A stretch of DNA of 64,000 nucleotides from Tretioscincus oriximinensis (taxonomy: Eukaryota; Chordata; Lepidosauria; Squamata; Gymnophthalmidae): NCBI GenBank assembly GCA_022410635.1, contig JAJVDF010000378.1, positions 691,786-755,785 of the forward strand, written 5' to 3'. Under the pieces are notes generated by a model. The model saw only the letters and a list, made by a program, of their open reading frames with translations. It was not told the DNA's origin and did no database searches. Of the stretch, positions 45,920-56,069 are shown in pieces. Position 1 is the first letter of the stretch. Each line of letters begins with the position of its first letter. A program made the translations under genes and the position numbers.

Positions 45920-46429
45920 GGGGAGGCTTGGAGCCTCCGGTGGTNGGGTTATAAGAAAGGAAGGATCCCCTGGTTCCCCAGGGGATAATTGGGAATCGCC
46001 ACACACACACACACCCCACAATAAATTAAAGAGAGCCCTACGGGGCTTGCATTTTTAAAACCCTACTTCCACCTAAAACGGGATTCAGCTCCTGCCCCTC
46101 CTTCCTTAGTTTGCAACTGCAAACGGGGTAGACATTTCCATCTTTGTGGGGAAGGTGCCTTCCTTCCCACTCCTGCCTTTTTGCAAAGAAATAAAGGGGC
46201 TGTAGCAGCTGCCCACTCTTGTTGGGACAAAAATTTGGGACGCTGGGATGCTGGTTTCACTAACTGAAGGCTAATAAATAAATATAAAAGAATAAAAACT
46301 GCCCTCGTCTAATCACATTTTGGGGGCATGTAGTTAATTTAGCCGGGATAAATAAATATATAAATAAAGACACAAATAATACCTAGCCTGGGTATTTAAC
46401 CGGTGCCTTTTGGTAATTTATATTGTGCC
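45920..46429. other. no gene recognised
   Basis: Moderately GC-rich down to about 46250, with a CACACACACA run near 46001-46013, then AT-rich. It may include the 5' terminal repeat of the Ngaro-like element, but the element's left end cannot be fixed by eye. Confidence 0.4.
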
Positions 46430-46432
46430 ATT

Positions 46433-46702
46433 TATCTGCTTTTGTGCTGATATCTTTATAGTGGTCTATTTATCTGTTTATAAGCTGATGCTAATGCTTG
46501 CCTCTTGGATATTCTTATGCTGAGCGAGTATTTGTTTACAAGCTGATGCCAGGCCTTCCCCTTTGGATGTTGTTATATTGTTCCTTTTCTCTGTCTTTAT
46601 GGTTATGCTAAGGCTTGCTTATTGGATAGTCATAGTATACCATTTATCTGTTTAATGCTGAAGCCAGGGCTTCCTGCCTAGAAATTCTGGGCCTCCTCCT
46701 GG
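46433..46702 (+). repeat. 58-bp degenerate tandem repeats in the leader
   Basis: TATCTGTTTATAAGCTGATG-like unit starts lie at 46471, 46529, 46587 and 46645, exactly 58 apart. A shortened unit starts at 46433. Each unit has a TTTATCTGTTTA-like head, a GCTGATGC middle and a GGCTTGCCTNTTGGAT-like end. The units are 60-75 percent alike by eye. They lie just upstream of the Gag frame. Confidence 0.75.
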
Positions 46703-47033
46703 CAATTTATTACTGAATGGGGTATAACTTGCCATGCTGGGTTTCTTCTTCAATCTATACTGAGGTAGCTTGGGAGTAGTAAGGCTTGGGCCCTCATTGC
46801 TTATAAATTGAGCCCCTGCTTAATTTTGAGCCTCTTTATACCAATTGCATTGCTTATAGATGTGGATAGTGAGACCAGTGTCTACCTAGCCTATAATTTG
46901 AGCTTCCACCTTGCTGGTAGTCTGAGCCTTCATTTTACTAGACTGCTTTCCTTAGCCTTTGACCCTCCATATTATTATACTGGTTGGTTCACGGCCTTTA
47001 TTGGTGTTACCTTCAGTTCAATTTCAGGCCAAT

Positions 47034-48390
47034 ATGCCACAGGCTCAGCCTAAAAGAACCCAAAAGAAGGTCCCAGCGGCTTGGGGTCCAAGAGGTGGCA
47101 TGCGGGGTGGGGGACCTAGCAGGGCTCAGGGTTCTGGGCAAAGGGACCCCGGTAGGGCTCGGCCTAGGAATTTGCCCTCTGCAGGAAGTGAATCTTCCTC
47201 TCTGCCAGCATGGCGACGTCTAATAATGATTTTAATATTTCTCGTATGAACGATACGATCNGGTACCTGGCCGATGTGATACAAGAGCTGGTGAGGTCCT
47301 CATCGTCAAGTCCAGGTTCCGGCCCAGTTCCTGCAGTGATGGTCACGTCCACGGCAACCAGGAAGAACACAGACACACCTCTCCCGGCCTCGTATAGCAT
47401 GTTGCCAGCAACCACAGAGACATCAGTGGCTGTAGCCAGTGAGAATGCGGATGCATGCCCAGGGACATCNACCAGGATGGAGAGTGGTGAGTCCAGAGGC
47501 CGTGACCCCCGGTGNAGGAGCTATTGCGGTCATCATCTTCCTCTACTTCTGAAGGTAGCTCCTCTGAGGAGAGGGAAGGGGGCAGAAGGGTGTATTGGCA
47601 GGCAGGGGTGCCAGTCCAGGGCCTGCCAAAATGGCTAGTTAAATGTAGGAAAGAGGTGACTTGCCCTTCTTTAGTTGACCTTTTGGGAGTTATTGCACAG
47701 GATAATGGTATGGGGATTCAGCCTCCAGGGGCCCATCTTCCTCGGAAGCTTAGGGACAAAATATTGGATGGCCATTACATTAATATTTTCTATCTNGCCA
47801 AGCAGGAAGGGTCCATAACCCTTTCCGGAAAGAGGAAGAGGTCAAAGGTCACCCCCTCTGACATTTTTTTTTATAATTGGATGATTGGGTTCACCCATTT
47901 CATGAGAGTAGTATTGGCTGCCTTCCCGGAGAGGGCCTGGCAACTCGCAGGCCTCCAGTCTAACGTGCTCCNGGCCCGGTCCATTGGAGGGGACATGGCA
48001 GCGATTCAGCATGATGAGGAATTTCAGAAATATGCAGCTGATAACCCTGCCTTAAGATGGGACGCAGTGATGCACCAGATCTGGATAGCACATGTGCATC
48101 CCACCGCCTTACCTACCAGGTTGGTCTCCTGGTCTGATGCTAGAATACGCCCTTGGCAGAAGACTATAAATAAACGGCTGTGCCACTGGGATTTCAATGC
48201 AGGGAATGCCTGCACATGGTTTGTAAATATGACCACGTATGCGAGAGATGTGATGGTCAGCACCCTCGGAGCCAGTGCTGTGATAGTGGTGGGACCTTTA
48301 GAGGGGGTAGAGCTAACGGGCTTCACAGGTAGGCGGGGGCAGCCAGTGCACCTTCGGCACCTCAGGCAGGCATATCGAAAGCATGACTGA
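47034..48390 (+). pseudogene. Ngaro-like Gag protein, frameshifted
   Basis: The likely start is the ATG at 47034 (MPQAQPKRTQKKVPAAWGP), giving a basic, Arg/Gly/Pro-rich N-terminus. A change of frame near 47210 leads to MATSNNDFNISRMND, and another near 47510 to the main body (292 codons, to 48390). The body holds WLVKCRKEVTCPSLVDLL, FYNWMIGFTHFMRVVLAA and LCHWDFNAGNACTW. Right after ACTW a one-base shift hides the zinc knuckle. The next frame reads CKYDHVCERCDGQHPRSQC, a Cys/His motif typical of DIRS/Ngaro Gag. Gag proteins package the element RNA. Some frame changes sit at Ns and may be assembly errors. Confidence 0.78.
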
Positions 48391-48431
48391 TCCCTGATCA
48401 GTTATGTAATTTAGCCCCTTCCCCCATTAGC

Positions 48432-49230
48432 ATGCAATGTTTCGCCCAGCTGCTGGTGGCTTACCCTGACAAGACAGCAGCTGAGTTCCTCCTAGCAGGT
48501 TTTACCAAGGGCTCCAGAATACCTTCAGCCTGTTCCAGGGTGCCAACAGACTGTGCCAATCTGAAGTCCTTAAGGCTGCGACCTGAAGTGGCAGCTCTGA
48601 AGATAAACAAAGAATGTTTCCTGGGGTGGGTAGTTGGCCCATTCCCCACCCTTCCCCTTCAAAATCTTAGGGTTTCGCCTCTTGGGGTAGTTCCTAAGAA
48701 ATTCTCTGGGGAATTCAGATTGATTCACCACTTATCGTATCCCCGAGGTGGTTTGTCGGTTAATTCTGCAATAGATCCTGCCCTGAGCAAGGTTAAGTAT
48801 GCCACTCTGGACAAGGCCATTGGCGTCATCCAGGAGTGTGGTCTTGGGGCCCTCTTAGCAAAATGCAATATTCAGTCAGCCTTCAGATTGTTACCAATAC
48901 ATCCCGAAGATTTTCCTTTGTTGGGCTTTAAATTCCAAAATACATCGACAAAACTATGCCTATGGGTTGCTCGGTTGCTTGTAAAGCATTTGAGGCCTTT
49001 AGCACATTCTTAGAGTGGGAAACAAAATGTAGGGCCTTTTCACAGAGAGTAACCCACTATTTTGATGATTTTTTATTTGTTCGCCCCAGGGGACCAATGC
49101 CATCGATTGCTGGCTGTTTTTCAAAAGCTTGTGGATTATTTGGGGGTCCCTTTGGCTCAGGAGAAGACTGAAGGTCCACACTAAACTACCTGGGGATTAC
49201 GCTTGACACCGATAAAGGTGAATCCCGACT
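48432..49230 (+). pseudogene. Ngaro/DIRS-like reverse transcriptase, frameshifted
   Basis: The 48432-49013 frame shows VSPLGVVPKKFSGEFRLIHH and LSYPRGGLSVNSAID, then LLAKCNIQSAFRLLPIHPED. These are the fingers and palm of DIRS-type RT, with the first catalytic position (usually KCDIQSAF) changed to Asn. A frameshift near 48945 moves the reading to the 48956 frame, which has LPMGCSVACKAFEAFSTFLEW-type sequence and HYFDDFLFV, the active-site Asp pair, at about 49054-49078. Another shift near 49120 leads to LNYLGITLDTDKGESRLP. The Asp to Asn change and the shifts make it inactive. Confidence 0.85.
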
Positions 49231-49273
49231 CCCAAGGGACAAGCTGGAAAAATTATCTCAAGCTCTGGCCCAC

Positions 49274-49936
49274 ATGGTCACACGATCGAAAGTCACACTG
49301 AAAGAATTGCAAGTTTTGTTAGGGCACTTGAACTTTACTTGTAAAGTGGTTAGACCTGGGAGAGCTTTCTGTGCCCGGCTGGCCTACGATACTCGGGGCG
49401 TGTCGGCTCCCCACCATAGGATTAGGGTCACAAAAGGCATGAAGGATGACCTCTTCATTTGGTTGAAGTGCCATGGACTTCAAATATATTCTGATGCAGC
49501 AGGGTCAGAAGGCTTTGGAGTATATTTCAAGGGCCGGTGGTGTGTGCAGCAGTGGCCCCCGTCCTAGAAACAGGACGGCCTTTGCAAAGACCTTACTTTC
49601 CTGGAGTTTTTTCCCATCTTGGTTGCAGTCATCTTATGGGGGCAGTACTTCAGAAATAAAGAAATCACTTTTGGGTGTGACAATGCTGTGGTAGTTCAGA
49701 TGATTAATAAACAATCATCAAAGTCCAAGAGGGTTATGGTACTAGTCAGTGAATTTGTGTTGTTATGTCTGCAATTTAACATCAATTTTGTTTCCGCACG
49801 TGTGCCGGGCGTTGACAATTCTGTCGCGGATGCCTTATTGCGCCAACAGTGGGATCGATTCAGGCAGCTGGTACCAGAGGCCGCGCTTCACCCAGAGCCT
49901 TTCCCTCAGGAACTGTGGAAGTTTGGCAAGATATAG
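49274..49936 (+). pseudogene. RNase H and connection domain of the Ngaro-like element
   Basis: The 49274-49567 frame begins with TLKELQVLLGHLNFTCKVV, the RT connection, and reaches LQIYSDAAGSEGFGVYF, the first RNase H Asp box. A stop at 49567 and a shift lead to the 49619 frame with FGCDNAVVVQMINKQSSK, where the Asp of CDN is a catalytic position, and later ARVPGVDNSVADALLR. The domain normally removes the RNA strand after reverse transcription. It adjoins the recombinase without a gap. Confidence 0.82.
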
Positions 49937-50672
49937 TATCCCAGGGAGTTTGGAATTCCATCGCTCCTGCTACTCAGCTGGCCTATTGCAGGGCATTTGC
50001 TAATTTCACACGCTTCATTTGGGGGAATAAATGACTCTTCCAAGGGCCTAATCACAGAAAGAACAGTCCTTATGTATTTGGTCCAGCTTCAAGCGGCTGG
50101 GATGGGCCCCAAAACCATAAAAGTTCATTTGTCCGCCTTGCAATTCTTCACAACATGCTGGGGCTACACAGAGGTGGCAGATACCTTTCTTATTAGGAGG
50201 GCCCTTGCGGGATGAGCTCGGACAGCACCGCCATGCAGAGATACCAGGCGGCCGGTGACATTTCAGCTGTTGGGCCAAATATTTGAGCTGCTGCCAATCA
50301 TATGCTCTGACAGCTATGAGAGTTCTTTGTTCAGGCGGCCTTCTCANTGTTATATTTTGGGGCATTCAGGCCAAGGGACATTATCTCCACAGGAAAGGTA
50401 GCAGGACCTGCTACAGTAAAAGGGGNGGATGTAACACATGAGCCACACAGGGTGATGATCTTCCTGAGAAGGTTGAAGACTGACCAGAGAGGAGTGGGGC
50501 CCATGTTGAGTTGGGCCCGGCAGCTGGGCCTGGGCCATGTCCAGTGCGAGACTGTAGGCAATTTCAGGCTTTANGGCCACGTCTGTCCAGGCCTTTCCTC
50601 ATTCACAAGGATGGTTCTTTTTTGNCCCACTATCAGGCGGTGGTCATCCTCAGGCTAGTGTTAGAGCGTCTG
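49920..50672 (+). pseudogene. tyrosine recombinase (YR), C-terminus deleted
   Basis: The N-terminal SAM-like part lies in two frames: WNSIAPATQLAYCRAF near 49950 and MGPKTIKVHLSALQFF near 50101. The catalytic half follows after frame changes: YFGAFRPR with the first catalytic Arg near 50360, then VMIFLRRLKTDQRGVG near 50450, the beta-strand block with the Lys. Next is FLIHKDGSF, then YQAVVILRLVLERLG near 50640-50670. The HxxR box and the nucleophile Tyr should come next but are absent; hydrolase sequence begins at once. YRs join the circular cDNA to the genome, so this copy cannot integrate. Confidence 0.78.
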
Positions 50673-50674
50673 GG

Positions 50675-51125
50675 AGGAATGCTGTGGTATGAGTTGTCCC
50701 TGGTCCTCAAGAAAGCCAACGATCGAGGGNGAGCCCCGGATGCGATTGTGATTCAGCTGGGTGAGAATGATCTACCTGCACTAAAAGGAGTGGAGCTGAA
50801 GTTTGCCATTCTTAGAGACTTGGACGACCTGGCTGCGCTGTTGCCAGCAACAAAGTGGTTCTGGTCGCAGCTCCTCATCTGGCTTAAGTGGCGGAGTGTG
50901 CCAGATCCCCACAAAATGAACTATGCAAGGAGATGCATAAATGCTAAGGTGGCCAAGAATATGTCCATCTGGGGGGAGTATCCATATGGCACAAAGACAT
51001 TTGCTCAGGGTCCCCTCAGGAGTACATCTATCTGCACAAGGATTGGAAGCCTGGGTCAGGCAAGTTTGAGGGGCATTGGCAACCTGGTTGCAGGGGTAAG
51101 CTTAGTAAGATCTAATGGCTGTTGA
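50675..51125 (+). pseudogene. SGNH hydrolase-like protein of the Ngaro-like element, N-terminus deleted
   Basis: The reading frame continues from the recombinase: GMLWYELSLVLKKANDRG, then DAIVIQLGENDLPALKG. The Asn-Asp of GEND corresponds to the Asn block (block III) of SGNH esterases. LRDLDDLAALLPATKWFW, LLIWLKWRSVPD and NYARRCINAKVAKN follow. The N-terminal GHS nucleophile block is missing because of the deletion. After 51000 the frame is lost before a DGVH block. The homologous minus-strand copy at 52566-53168 keeps DGVHMSEAG. The hydrolase's role in these elements is not established. Confidence 0.75.
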
Positions 51126-51800
51126 GTAGGAGGCATTTGGCGGAGCCTCTGTGGCGGGTACGCATCTTGGTTTGGCCAAGGGATGGTCACTCACCATGGA
51201 GGTAGAGATCCCCTGACTATCCCATTGATGGTGAGGGCCCCCTCTAAGGGGGTTACGGGGCCACGGAGCACACCCTAGGCGAAGGGGCGGAGCCTAACAT
51301 GGCTCCGAGTCATGGAAGGGGGCCTTATACTGGGTTATAACCCTGAGGGTCCTACTCAACTTCCATGATCCTCTGATGTACCTCAAGCAAGGGCTTGAGA
51401 GGTGGCTCAAAGGAATGAGCCAAGGGGAATGACTGCCTCCAGCGTGGGCTGAGGCAGAATGGTGTTTTGTATGGTTGGGTCACCCATGGGGGGCGTGGCT
51501 TGTCCTGGGGTCCATCCCCAAAGGGGGGCTGACAGGGACCATCATTCCAAGATGCTGCGCCTTCCACTCTCCTACTTAATATTCAGCCATGGCCTCATTT
51601 CCTCCACTATAGGATTTAACTCCACTATAGGATTTAATATTACTGTTAATAAGCACCTTCTGGGTTCATGTGGGTTCATGTGCGCGGGTTTTGGATTATT
51701 GTTAAAACGCACTACACTTGTAAAAATGCGGGTTTTGGAAATTGTTAATTGAGTTGCTAATAAAAGTTGTTAATTTAAATGGTTGCTGTCCTTCCTGCTA
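51126..51800 (+). other. 3' non-coding region of the Ngaro-like element
   Basis: GC-rich to about 51560 with several inverted words (GGGCCCCCTCTAAGGGGGTT; CCATCCCCAAAGGGG), then AT-rich. It holds short direct repeats (TGGGTTCATG twice at about 51660-51680; CACTATAGGATTTAA twice at about 51597-51626). It ends with TTGCTAATAAAAGTTGTTAA and GGTTGCTGTCCTTCC. Resembles 37170-37790. Confidence 0.6.
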
Positions 51801-51859
51801 AATGGCCGTCCTCCAGCAAATTCACAGATTTGTTTGCCACTTTTATATTGCTGCAGAAG

Positions 51860-53168
51860 GTAGAGAAGGGAGACCACACCAATTAAAGTGAACAAATTGT
51901 TTAATAACTTGTTAACAATAGTCAAAACCCCTAATGCAAAATGCGTAACAATAATGATCTGAAAGATAACATTATAACATGAAAGTGCATAACAAATAAA
52001 TGACCCAGAAGTGGAGAGAATTAGGCCATGGTTTGAGTAGGAGTGTGATGGGCACAGCAGCTTGGTAGACACCCGGTCTGATCTGCAACCAGCTGGGCCA
52101 CGCACCTTGACGTGACACCATAAGTCAGCCGCCCGGCCTGACTTGCANACATCTGAGCCATGCACCGAGACATGACACCATCTGCCCAGCTCGTGCCTTG
52201 CCGGTAGACTCTGTGGACAATGTCCTGTGATGTAGATCCCAGGCTGTTCACTTACATGGTTGCCCACCCCCCTGGTCTAGACACTTGAGCTGTCCACCAT
52301 TACTTGCGATCCACCTCTTTTGTGGGTAACCCATAGAGGATCAGAGGGTTGAAAGGGCTCTCAAGGGACCAGTTCTGTGTATAACCCACCTCAATGACTC
52401 CAAACTTGCATTCAACCTACCCATCCCCAAAGGTAGGCACACAAATTTAGAACCCTTTTAGGAAGGCCCCCCAGGCTATGAGGTAGTCATGGGGATACCT
52501 GTCTCCAGGTTTTCTGACTCCTCCTGGGCCACTAAGCTGCACCCCTGCCACTACAGCAGGGACCATCAATTCCTGCTTTCTGCCAGACACCCCCTTCTAT
52601 ACCAGCCATTCCAGCAAGGCTTCCTGAACTTTTTCCAGTCATGCCTGCATGCCTGCTTCCGACATGTGAACCCCATCAGCCCTGAATAGAATAGAGCAGG
52701 CACCTTTGAGTTTAATGCCTTGTGCCATATAGCTGCACCGCCAACCTGTGTCATCTTTTGGACAATCTGGGAGTTTATCCTCCGCCTGGCGTAGTTTACT
52801 TTGTATGCATTGGAAGCATCTCTCCACTTCAGCTGGAAAAGAAACAGGGACCAAAACAGCTTGGCATTGGGCAAAAGGACTGCCAGCCTGTCCAGGTCTG
52901 CTAGAATCAAGTGCTGCAGCTCCAGTCTCTTTATTTCTGCCATGTCATTTTCCCCTAAGCTGGAGGGCCAACGAGGGGCTTTATACCCCTCATCACCAGG
53001 AAGCTGCGTCACTTCCCATCGCCCACTTCCTGGGCAATGAGAAAGGACACGGCTTCCTAGAGCATCTCCTCCCTCCTCCAGCGGTAACAGCTGGCACTCA
53101 CAGAGTTCCTCATGAGTAGCCGGCTTATGTAAAAAAAACAAAGAGAAGCATTTTGCTGATTCTTGCAC
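51860..53168 (-). mobile_element. second Ngaro/DIRS-like element, internally deleted, tail to tail with the first
   Basis: On the minus strand the 3' end reads TTTTGACTATTGTTAACAAG and TTTAATTGGTGTGGTC, matching the style of the 51700-51790 end of the plus-strand element. It contains an SGNH fragment (52950-52630) and a long 3' non-coding region. 52050-52200 holds two copies of a roughly 60-bp unit (CTGACTTGCANACATCTGAG, CATGCACCGAGACATGACAC). No Gag, RT or recombinase is left. The 5' boundary near 53168 is uncertain. Confidence 0.65.
52566..53168 (-). pseudogene. SGNH hydrolase fragment of the second Ngaro-like element
   Basis: A 200-codon minus ORF. Only the part from LGENDMAEIKRLELQHLI onward matches the hydrolase of the plus-strand copy: LADLDRLAVLLPNAKLFW, LKWRDASNAYKVNYARRR, INSQIVQ. 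The first 70 codons are unrelated and mark a deletion join. A frame change near 52720 leads to FRADGVHMSEAGMQA, the Asp-x-x-His catalytic block of SGNH enzymes, lost in the plus-strand copy. The N-terminal Ser block is missing. Confidence 0.75.
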
Positions 53169-53879
53169 ACCCTATATATAAGCTGAGTTCCTTATGTAAG
53201 TTATGTATATATAACCAATATACAAATAAGCAAGCAACATAATGTTGTTCTTAAAACATTAAAAAATGAACTTATTTGAATTTCATTCATTCATACAGAT
53301 ATGAGATATGAAAATTCTTATTTAGAGAAGTACAGATATGTACAGAATAGTAACAATTAATCAGTTATTTATATTACAAATTGAGTATTTAACAACAAAT
53401 TTGATCATTCAAAGTAAAGATCATAAGTTCAAGAGTTTCAGTATTTATATCTCAGACCCTTAATTTCAAGACAGTTAATTAGCAATGTCTGATAATTCCA
53501 GGGGGCAACCAAGATCTCATCAGTTCAAGTGCAGCTACCATTTTTCATAGGAACTTTGGAAGTGCTTCATGTNTCACTCCTCTATCCCAAAGCCCAAATT
53601 ATTATTAATTTATTCTAATGCCCTGCTGCAAATCACTTTGATCTCTTTAGTGTAATTAAATTAATATGCTGGTGATTGCTTCCACTCCCTCTTTTTCTTT
53701 TTTTTTCTTTTTGCAGATCTTCAGCATTACTAACATTCTCCTTCTCTTTCTTTCACNTTTTTTGCAGTTAATAAAAACTGTGGCTCTATGAGCATTGGGA
53801 AATAAGAAGAATTAATGAAAACAGACAAGAATAATATTTGGCATTTCATTTTATTTTAATATGAGGTTCAATTAATGAA
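53169..53879. other. no gene recognised
   Basis: AT-rich spacer with T-rich patches near 53690-53765. Confidence 0.5.
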
Positions 53880-54176
53880 GAGGCACAAATGGCTCGAAGG
53901 GTAAAAGACTGTCTTTCATACGAGAGATCTGTTCTCAAAGTCCTGTGTTGGCAATGGAGAGGAGTGAGCACCTTTTACTGGCCTCAGCTTCAGCCAACTC
54001 AGCTGCTCGAAAGAAAATAGATCTGCAATCTACATTTCAAGTAGATTAATGAGTACCACCACTAGACAAGGAAGTTAAAAAGGATATAAGTCTTTGGTTG
54101 AAAGTAACTTTGTAATTCAGCATGAGTCCCTTTGTGTGAGAAGGGTGGGTATAAAAGGCAGATTCTTCTTCTTCTA
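53880..54176 (+). mobile_element. tRNA-derived SINE, full length
   Basis: GAGGCACAAATGGCTCGAAG start, A box TGGCTCGAAGGGTAAAAG, B-box-like TGTTCTCAAAGTCC. GTGAGCACCTTTTACTGGCC and CAGCCAACTCAGCTGCTCG follow, ending GTGGGTATAAAAGGCAGATT and CTTCTTCTTCTAG. At about 297 bp this is the most complete copy of the family in the window. Confidence 0.85.
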
Positions 54177-54472
54177 GATCTTTCGAGCTAATAGGGATTC
54201 TTACAACTTATCCCTTCTGTATCTTATTCCATACATTTCATAAAAAAGAAAGCAATGGATGATCCCAGTGTTCATTCCTTGTCCTAGGAGATCCTGGATG
54301 GCTAGAAGGGGTTTCTTTGTCACTGCTGGTTCTGTTAAAAGTCTTTTCTTACAGTATATCCTTCTAGGAAGTACTAGAAATATTCATTTCCCAGTTCTAA
54401 AAGTAAAAGAAGTGAGGATTCATGCAGGCCTTATCACATATTTACCCCATTTTTGTTCAGAAGTTGTATCTG

Positions 54473-54473
<1 letters not shown>
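54177..54473. other. no gene recognised
   Basis: Unique-looking sequence. The 104-codon ORF at 54259 runs into the CA repeat and is not convincing. Confidence 0.5.

Positions 54474-54538
<65 letters not shown>
54474..54538. repeat. (CA)32 microsatellite
   Basis: 65 bases of uninterrupted CA. Confidence 0.95.
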
Positions 54539-54542
<4 letters not shown>

Positions 54543-55351
54543 AACCATGGTTCAGATGTTGCCTCTGTCTTGAAAGGAAGAAGAGCTAATTTGACTGGGA
54601 AGTACAGATACAGCCAGAATCTTGCTTGCAATTTTCTACAGATGTCCATACTATGTCAAGTACATTAATTCCAGTATTAGTTTTTCCTTTAATAAAGAAT
54701 GACTCAGAACAGAAGGAAACCAAGTAAAATTATCTTACATCTTCCGACTAATTAGAAAGCCAGATTGTGTCTAGCCTGGCAAATCTTGGTTGGCAGAGAC
54801 ATAGTATAGTGCTGAAAACTTCTAGAATATGGTAAATCACAAAAGAAACATTTTACCTTGTAGTGAATCTCCTGATTATATGATTCAACATTTCCTTAAT
54901 GTCACACACAAGTCCTTGTCTCATCTCTACTTTTGAGAATTTTCCCTTCACCTGTTAGATAAATGATTATTTCCAGCAAATAAATCTCTCAATCTCTCTG
55001 CTTTTTAAGAAGAAATGAATATTTGCAGCTTCACTTTGAACTTCTCATTTTAATTCTAATGGATAACTAGGGGTTATATTAAATTGCATCTCTAAGCATA
55101 ACTGACTTTCTCCTGCTATTCATCACATTCGTATGAATTTCAATACTGTACATTCCATATAGTGCAATTTATGAAGTAAATGTCATTCAATGCATCCACC
55201 GTAATAAAGGATAAGAATATTATATCACATGGTTACTGCCGAGCATATAAAATTTGATTCGGTCATTTGGGGCAACATGAAAATACTAACAGTCGAATTT
55301 TGTATAAACATATACAATCACATCAAAAAAAAGAGAACAAGAGAAAGGATT
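54539..55351. other. no gene recognised
   Basis: AT-rich unique-looking sequence up to the T-rich end of the L1. Confidence 0.5.
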
Positions 55352-55471
55352 CTTTCTTTTTTTTCCCTTTTTTTTAAATAATATTTTTTATTTTTAAATC
55401 AACAACAACAAAAAAACATTAANGATTGTACTCACAGTGCATTACATCAAAAATATAAATGCAGTATTCCT

Positions 55472-56065
55472 TCATACAAGATATCTTACACTGAACGTGT
55501 TCTTATATTCAAAGTAATACAAAAAATAAACATGAACATAAACACAAATATAGATTAGAACATCCCCCCTCCCCCCGCAGAGAGAAATAGGTGTATTTAA
55601 TTGTGGTTCTATCGCCTGAGTGTCAGTCTGATTGCTGCAATCAATTCGGGGGGGGGGGGGGCAACGATTTGACTGACANTATACCAAAAGCTTGGTCCAG
55701 TTTTTAATCCATTTATTTTTTGTTTTTGTATATATATCATACTGTTCTGAAACAAAGTCACCTGCCAATTGATCTGCAATATAATGTTGCCAGCGGCTAG
55801 TTAGCAATTTAGTTGAATCTTTCCAGCTGTAGGCTACTACTGCCTGTGCAGCTATAGTTAATTGTTCGAGCAAGTATTTATCCTCAATTCTAATATTGCT
55901 AAACACCTGGAAAAATACCAATTCTTTCTTCTGAGCTATCCGATATCCTAAAATTTGCTCTATTAGTGGCCAAATNGAATTCCAAAATGTTCCTATAATT
56001 GGACACTCCCAAAGGAGATGAATATAGATTGCTCTTGCTCCGCAACCGTGCCAACAGGTATGGAG
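55472..56065 (-). pseudogene. L1 ORF2 C-terminus
   Basis: On the minus strand CWHGCGARAIYIHLLWECP, the L1 Cys/His motif, is followed by WPLIEQILGYRIAQKKE. The 55921-55472 frame then gives FFQVFSNIRIEDKYLL and SWKDSTKLLTSRWQHYIADQ. It closes with EQYDIYTKTKNKWIKNW. A run of 14 G (55648-55661, C on the coding strand) shortly after lies at the end of coding and is a slippage site. Confidence 0.85.
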
Positions 56066-56069
56066 GCCG

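Larger units (their letters stand above)
46430..51800 (+). mobile_element. Ngaro/DIRS-like tyrosine-recombinase retrotransposon, decayed
   Basis: About 5.4 kb on the plus strand. Leader tandem repeats (46433-46702) precede Gag (47034-48390), RT (48432-49230), RNase H (49274-49900), a tyrosine recombinase (49920-50670) and an SGNH hydrolase (50675-51100). A 3' non-coding region with AATAAA-type signals runs to about 51800. That gene order is known for vertebrate tyrosine-recombinase retrotransposons, which insert by recombination instead of a DDE integrase. Frameshifts and an internal deletion make it non-autonomous. The split direct repeats expected at the ends could not be defined. Confidence 0.85.

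Noticed and set aside
54259..54668. ORFs with a Thr-His repeat
   Set aside because: Translation of the CA microsatellite.
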